64,000 nt of DNA from Micromonospora avicenniae (GTDB taxonomy: Bacteria > Actinomycetota > Actinomycetes > Mycobacteriales > Micromonosporaceae). Positions 61,714 through 64,000 of the stretch are shown here, in pieces. The stretch covers positions 1 to 64,000 of the forward strand of contig NZ_FTNF01000004.1 in NCBI RefSeq assembly GCF_900156065.1, in the 5' to 3' direction. The position numbers and the translations under genes are program-made. Within the stretch, counting starts at the first letter, position 1, and each line of letters begins with the position of its first letter. The notes under the pieces were generated by a model. That model was not told the origin of the DNA, made no database searches, and saw only the letters and a list, made by a program, of their open reading frames with translations.

Positions 61714-62676
61714 TCAGCGTCCGTGGGTCATGTGCCGGTACTGCCGCTCGATCTCCCGCGCGTCGAGCGCGCGGTCGAGGAACATCAGCGAGTCCATCCG
61801 GCAGTCACACGGGTTCTGCTCTCGGTTGTCCTGCGGGTAGCTGCCGCCGATCTTGATGCCGCGCGGGTCGGAGGCGGTGGTGACGTACGGGCCCGGTCCG
61901 CCGACGAGCCACGGGTCGTCGGTACGGGTGTAGAAGCCGGACAGCGGTTCGCCGTCGCGGTAGAGCGCCATCACGCCGGTGCTGAAGTCGAACGTGGCGG
62001 CGAGGTGCACCCACCGACCGGCCGGCAGCAGGGTGCGCCAGTCCTTTGCCGCCGCGAACGTCTGGGAGTCGCCGCCGTCGAGCCGGCGGCCGAGCGCGAC
62101 CAGCCGCAGTTCCCCGTTCACGTCGATGAGTTCCAGCAGGGCGCGTACGCCGTGCCCGTCGGAGTCGCCGGTCAGCACACCGGCCAGCCCGATGGCGTTG
62201 TAGCGGTCGCCGGGATCGGCGGTGTTCGAGTTCGGCAGGGGCGCGGTCATCTCGACCTTGAACCAGCCCATCACCGTGGTGCCGCCGACGGCGTTGAACG
62301 CGCGCAGCGTACGCACCCCGCCGGCCGAGAAGATGCCGGCCTTCCAGTCGTCGTTGCCGGCGACCGTCGGCCCGATCTGCCGGGTCTGCAACGCCCGGCC
62401 GCTGCCGGCGTACGCGCGGTCGGGCACGCGCATCGCCGGACCGCCGTTCACCAGTTCGATCTCGGTGCCGGAACGGCCCTGGTCGCGTTCGAGCGCCTCG
62501 TCACCGGGGACCGGATGGTCGAAGTCGTAGAAGGCGACCAGATCGTCTCGTAGGGACGGGTGGACGTCACGCGGGCCCGGCCGGAAGGCCGACGCCTGTG
62601 GCGCCGCGACGCCGACCAGCACCCCGGCCGCCACGACGGCGGCGGTGGCGGCGGCGACGCGTCCTGCTCTGGACAT
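61714..62676 (-). CDS. Secreted LamG/concanavalin A-like domain protein
   Basis: A 320-residue secreted protein: signal peptide (about 6-29, ending ASA), then a LamG-like jelly roll (VMGWFKVEMTAPLP, GRWVHLAATFDFSTGVMALY, MDSLMFLDRALDAREIE). This fold binds polysaccharide or acts as a lyase; no catalytic motif stands out. GAGAGG precedes the ATG. A LacI-type palindrome lies 44 bases upstream. It is first in a two-gene unit with the sugar dehydrogenase. Confidence 0.82.
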   Translation of the reverse strand: MSRAGRVAAATAAVVAAGVLVGVAAPQASAFRPGPRDVHPSLRDDLVAFYDFDHPVPGDEALERDQGRSGTEIELVNGGPAMRVPDRAYAGSGRALQTRQIGPTVAGNDDWKAGIFSAGGVRTLRAFNAVGGTTVMGWFKVEMTAPLPNSNTADPGDRYNAIGLAGVLTGDSDGHGVRALLELIDVNGELRLVALGRRLDGGDSQTFAAAKDWRTLLPAGRWVHLAATFDFSTGVMALYRDGEPLSGFYTRTDDPWLVGGPGPYVTTASDPRGIKIGGSYPQDNREQNPCDCRMDSLMFLDRALDAREIERQYRHMTHGR

Positions 62677-62719
62677 CGCGTACACCTCTCTGTGCCACGA
62701 ACCTCGGCGGTCCGGTCCT

Positions 62720-62733
62720 GGTAAGCCCTTACC
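62720..62733. promoter_or_regulatory. Second LacI-type operator
   Basis: GGTAAGCCCTTACC is a palindrome with a CC centre. Its arms GGTAAG/CTTACC match the half-site GGTAAG of the first operator at 58244-58257 (reverse strand). It lies upstream of the LamG gene, suggesting the same repressor controls the secreted enzymes. Confidence 0.6.
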
Positions 62734-62784
62734 CAGGTGGCCGGACCTCGCTATGTCGGTTGTGCGGTGATGCCGTGCGAGCTT

Positions 62785-63534
62785 TCAGCGTTTCGGAACG
62801 ACCGGCGGCTCGGCGGGGCGACCGCCGAGGTAGAGCTCGCCGAGCTGCGGATCCGCCAGCAGTTCGGACGCGGGACCGGAGATGTGCACGCGGCCGAGGT
62901 CGAGGACGCAACCCAGGTCGGCGGCCTCCAGTGCCCGCCTGGCGTTCTGCTCGACCAGCAGAACGGCCGTGCCGGCGTCCCGCATCCGGACGATCTGCTC
63001 GAAGACGGTCGCCGTCGCGTTCGGGTCCAGCCCCATGGACGGCTCGTCGAGCAGCACGACCTTCGGGTCCACCATGAGCGACCGGGCGAACTCGACCTGC
63101 TTCTGCTGGCCGCCGGAGAGCAGCCCGGCGAGGCTCCCCCACCGCTGCGCGACCACCGGGAACAGTTCCTTGACGAACTCGGCCCGGCGGGCGGCGAACG
63201 CCTTGTCCCGCAACGTGTAGCCGCCCAGGAGCACGTTCTCGGCCACGGTCATCTCGCGGAAAACGCTGTGCCCCTGCAGCACGTGCGCCACGCCGGCGGC
63301 GAGCATCGCCTGCGGCCCCTGGCCGGTCATCTCCCGGCCGCCGACCAGGATCCGCCCGGACCGGGGCTTGAGCAGCCCGCTGGCTGCCTTGAGCACGGTC
63401 GACTTGCCGGCGCCGTTCGGGCCGACCAGGCAGACGATGGAACCGGCCGGCACCGCCACGGAGAGCCCGCGCAGCACGGGGGCGGCGCGCCCGTAGCCGG
63501 CCTGGATGTCGACGAGTTCGATCTCAGACGCCAA
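62785..63534 (-). CDS. Liv-type ABC transporter ATPase (LivF-like), second system
   Basis: A 249-residue ATPase: Walker A GPNGAGKST, AHVLQGHSVFREMTVAENVL, signature LSGGQQKQVEFARSL, Walker B VVLLDEPSMGLDP, H-loop LLVEQNARRAL. The probable start is TTG at 63534, overlapping the upstream LivG-like stop by eleven bases with GGGGG before it. It is downstream of the partial gene at the window end. Confidence 0.88.
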   Translation of the reverse strand: MASEIELVDIQAGYGRAAPVLRGLSVAVPAGSIVCLVGPNGAGKSTVLKAASGLLKPRSGRILVGGREMTGQGPQAMLAAGVAHVLQGHSVFREMTVAENVLLGGYTLRDKAFAARRAEFVKELFPVVAQRWGSLAGLLSGGQQKQVEFARSLMVDPKVVLLDEPSMGLDPNATATVFEQIVRMRDAGTAVLLVEQNARRALEAADLGCVLDLGRVHISGPASELLADPQLGELYLGGRPAEPPVVPKR

Positions 63535-64000
63535 GGTAGGCCCCCAGCACGCGTTCGTCGGAACGGATGACCGACGGCGGCCCTTCGGCAATCGGTCGCC
63601 CCCGGTCGAAGACCACGATGTGGTCGCTGATGCTCATCACCAGGTCCATGTTGTGCTCGACGATGACGAAGGTGCGGCCCTCGGCGTTGAGTTCCCGGAC
63701 CAGGCCGCCGATCCGGTCGAGCAGGGCCGGGTTGACGCCGCCGGCCGGCTCGTCCAGCAGGACCGTCTCCGGGTCGCTCATCAGCACGCCGGCCAGTTCC
63801 AGCAGCTTCTGCTGCCCCCACGACATGTTGCGCGCCTCGACGTCGACGAGGTGCTCGATGCCCAGCCGGGTCAGCCAGCCGCGCGCCCGGTCGACCTCGG
63901 CCCGGCCGCGCGCGCCCCGCAACCGACCGAGCACACCCCCCGGGCGTACGGCGGCGAGCACGTTGTCCAGCGCCGACATGCGGGGAAAGACCCGACAGAG
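63524..64000 (-). CDS. Liv-type ABC transporter ATPase (LivG-like), cut by window end
   Basis: The C-terminal 158 residues are visible; the 5' part with Walker A lies outside. FPRMSALDNVLAAV, signature-like MSWGQQKLLELA, Walker B TVLLDEPAGGVNPA and VEHNMDLVMSISDHIVVFDRG are typical of LivG. The signature is degenerate, as in the other LivG in this window. The importer's permeases and receptor should lie beyond 64000. Confidence 0.88.
   Translation of the reverse strand, partial: LCRVFPRMSALDNVLAAVRPGGVLGRLRGARGRAEVDRARGWLTRLGIEHLVDVEARNMSWGQQKLLELAGVLMSDPETVLLDEPAGGVNPALLDRIGGLVRELNAEGRTFVIVEHNMDLVMSISDHIVVFDRGRPIAEGPPSVIRSDERVLGAYLGV

Noticed and set aside
59740..62553. A 937-codon plus-strand frame
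   Set aside because: It is a compositional shadow of the sugar dehydrogenase and LamG genes, full of Val/Arg/Gly repeats and without motifs.

Overview
The window is about 64 kb of very GC-rich actinobacterial chromosome. Dense genes, many GTG/TTG starts, 4-base GTGA/ATGA stop-start overlaps and several ECF sigma factors point to a filamentous actinomycete. Gene content and one short repeat that I associate with Micromonospora suggest Micromonosporaceae, probably Micromonospora; this is an inference. I saw no rRNA, tRNA, CRISPR array or prophage.

Layout. (1) 0-2.5 kb: the 5' end of an IS110-type transposase, an ECF41 sigma factor, a small membrane protein and a VOC protein. (2) 2.6-11.1 kb: a divergent gene set. 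The minus-strand operon runs dehydrogenase, PTPS-like, glycosyltransferase, methyltransferase, flippase-like membrane protein, GTP cyclohydrolase II, RibD-type reductase. The plus-strand pair is a CDP-alcohol phosphatidyltransferase and a membrane sulfatase/LTA-synthase-like protein. It looks like an undescribed pathway joining a GTP-derived pyrimidine or pterin to a glyco/phospholipid, and it is my main candidate for a new system. (3) 11.2-18.6 kb: MarR-MFS, isochorismatase-like, YCII-ECF42, a PadR-controlled ABC exporter, Fpg/Nei and a small acidic protein. (4) 18.7-27.4 kb: an IMPase-like protein, then acyl-CoA catabolism (ligase, MaoC, two acyl-CoA dehydrogenases), a TetR regulator, and aldehyde and alcohol dehydrogenases. 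A 170-bp MITE-like element sits inside the second copy of the probable TetR operator. (5) 27.5-37 kb: GNAT, a large LuxR-family ATPase regulator, a TetR regulator and a branched-chain-type ABC transporter; similar 15-bp palindromes lie at three places. (6) 37.2-51.9 kb: secreted and envelope proteins: a cutinase closely resembling PET hydrolases, two convergent LtrA proteins, a broken GH71/99-CBM32 gene, a GH87-like beta-helix glucanase, a broken SDR gene, a Na+/H+ antiporter, an amylo-1,6-glucosidase-like enzyme, SigD-RsdA and a subtilase. (7) 52-55 kb: a SAM-IV-type riboswitch and a Cys-containing leader peptide in front of a polar amino-acid ABC transporter, probably for sulfur amino acids. 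(8) 55-62.7 kb: a sugar catabolic set (sugar isomerase-like, DUF993, Gfo/Idh) with a divergent LacI regulator, a secreted sugar dehydrogenase and a secreted LamG-type protein; two LacI-type operators. (9) 62.8-64 kb: two ATPases of another Liv-type transporter, the second cut by the window end.

Regulation is unusually readable: paired operators for TetR, LacI, MarR and PadR regulators, a riboswitch, leader peptides and several strong terminators can be seen directly.
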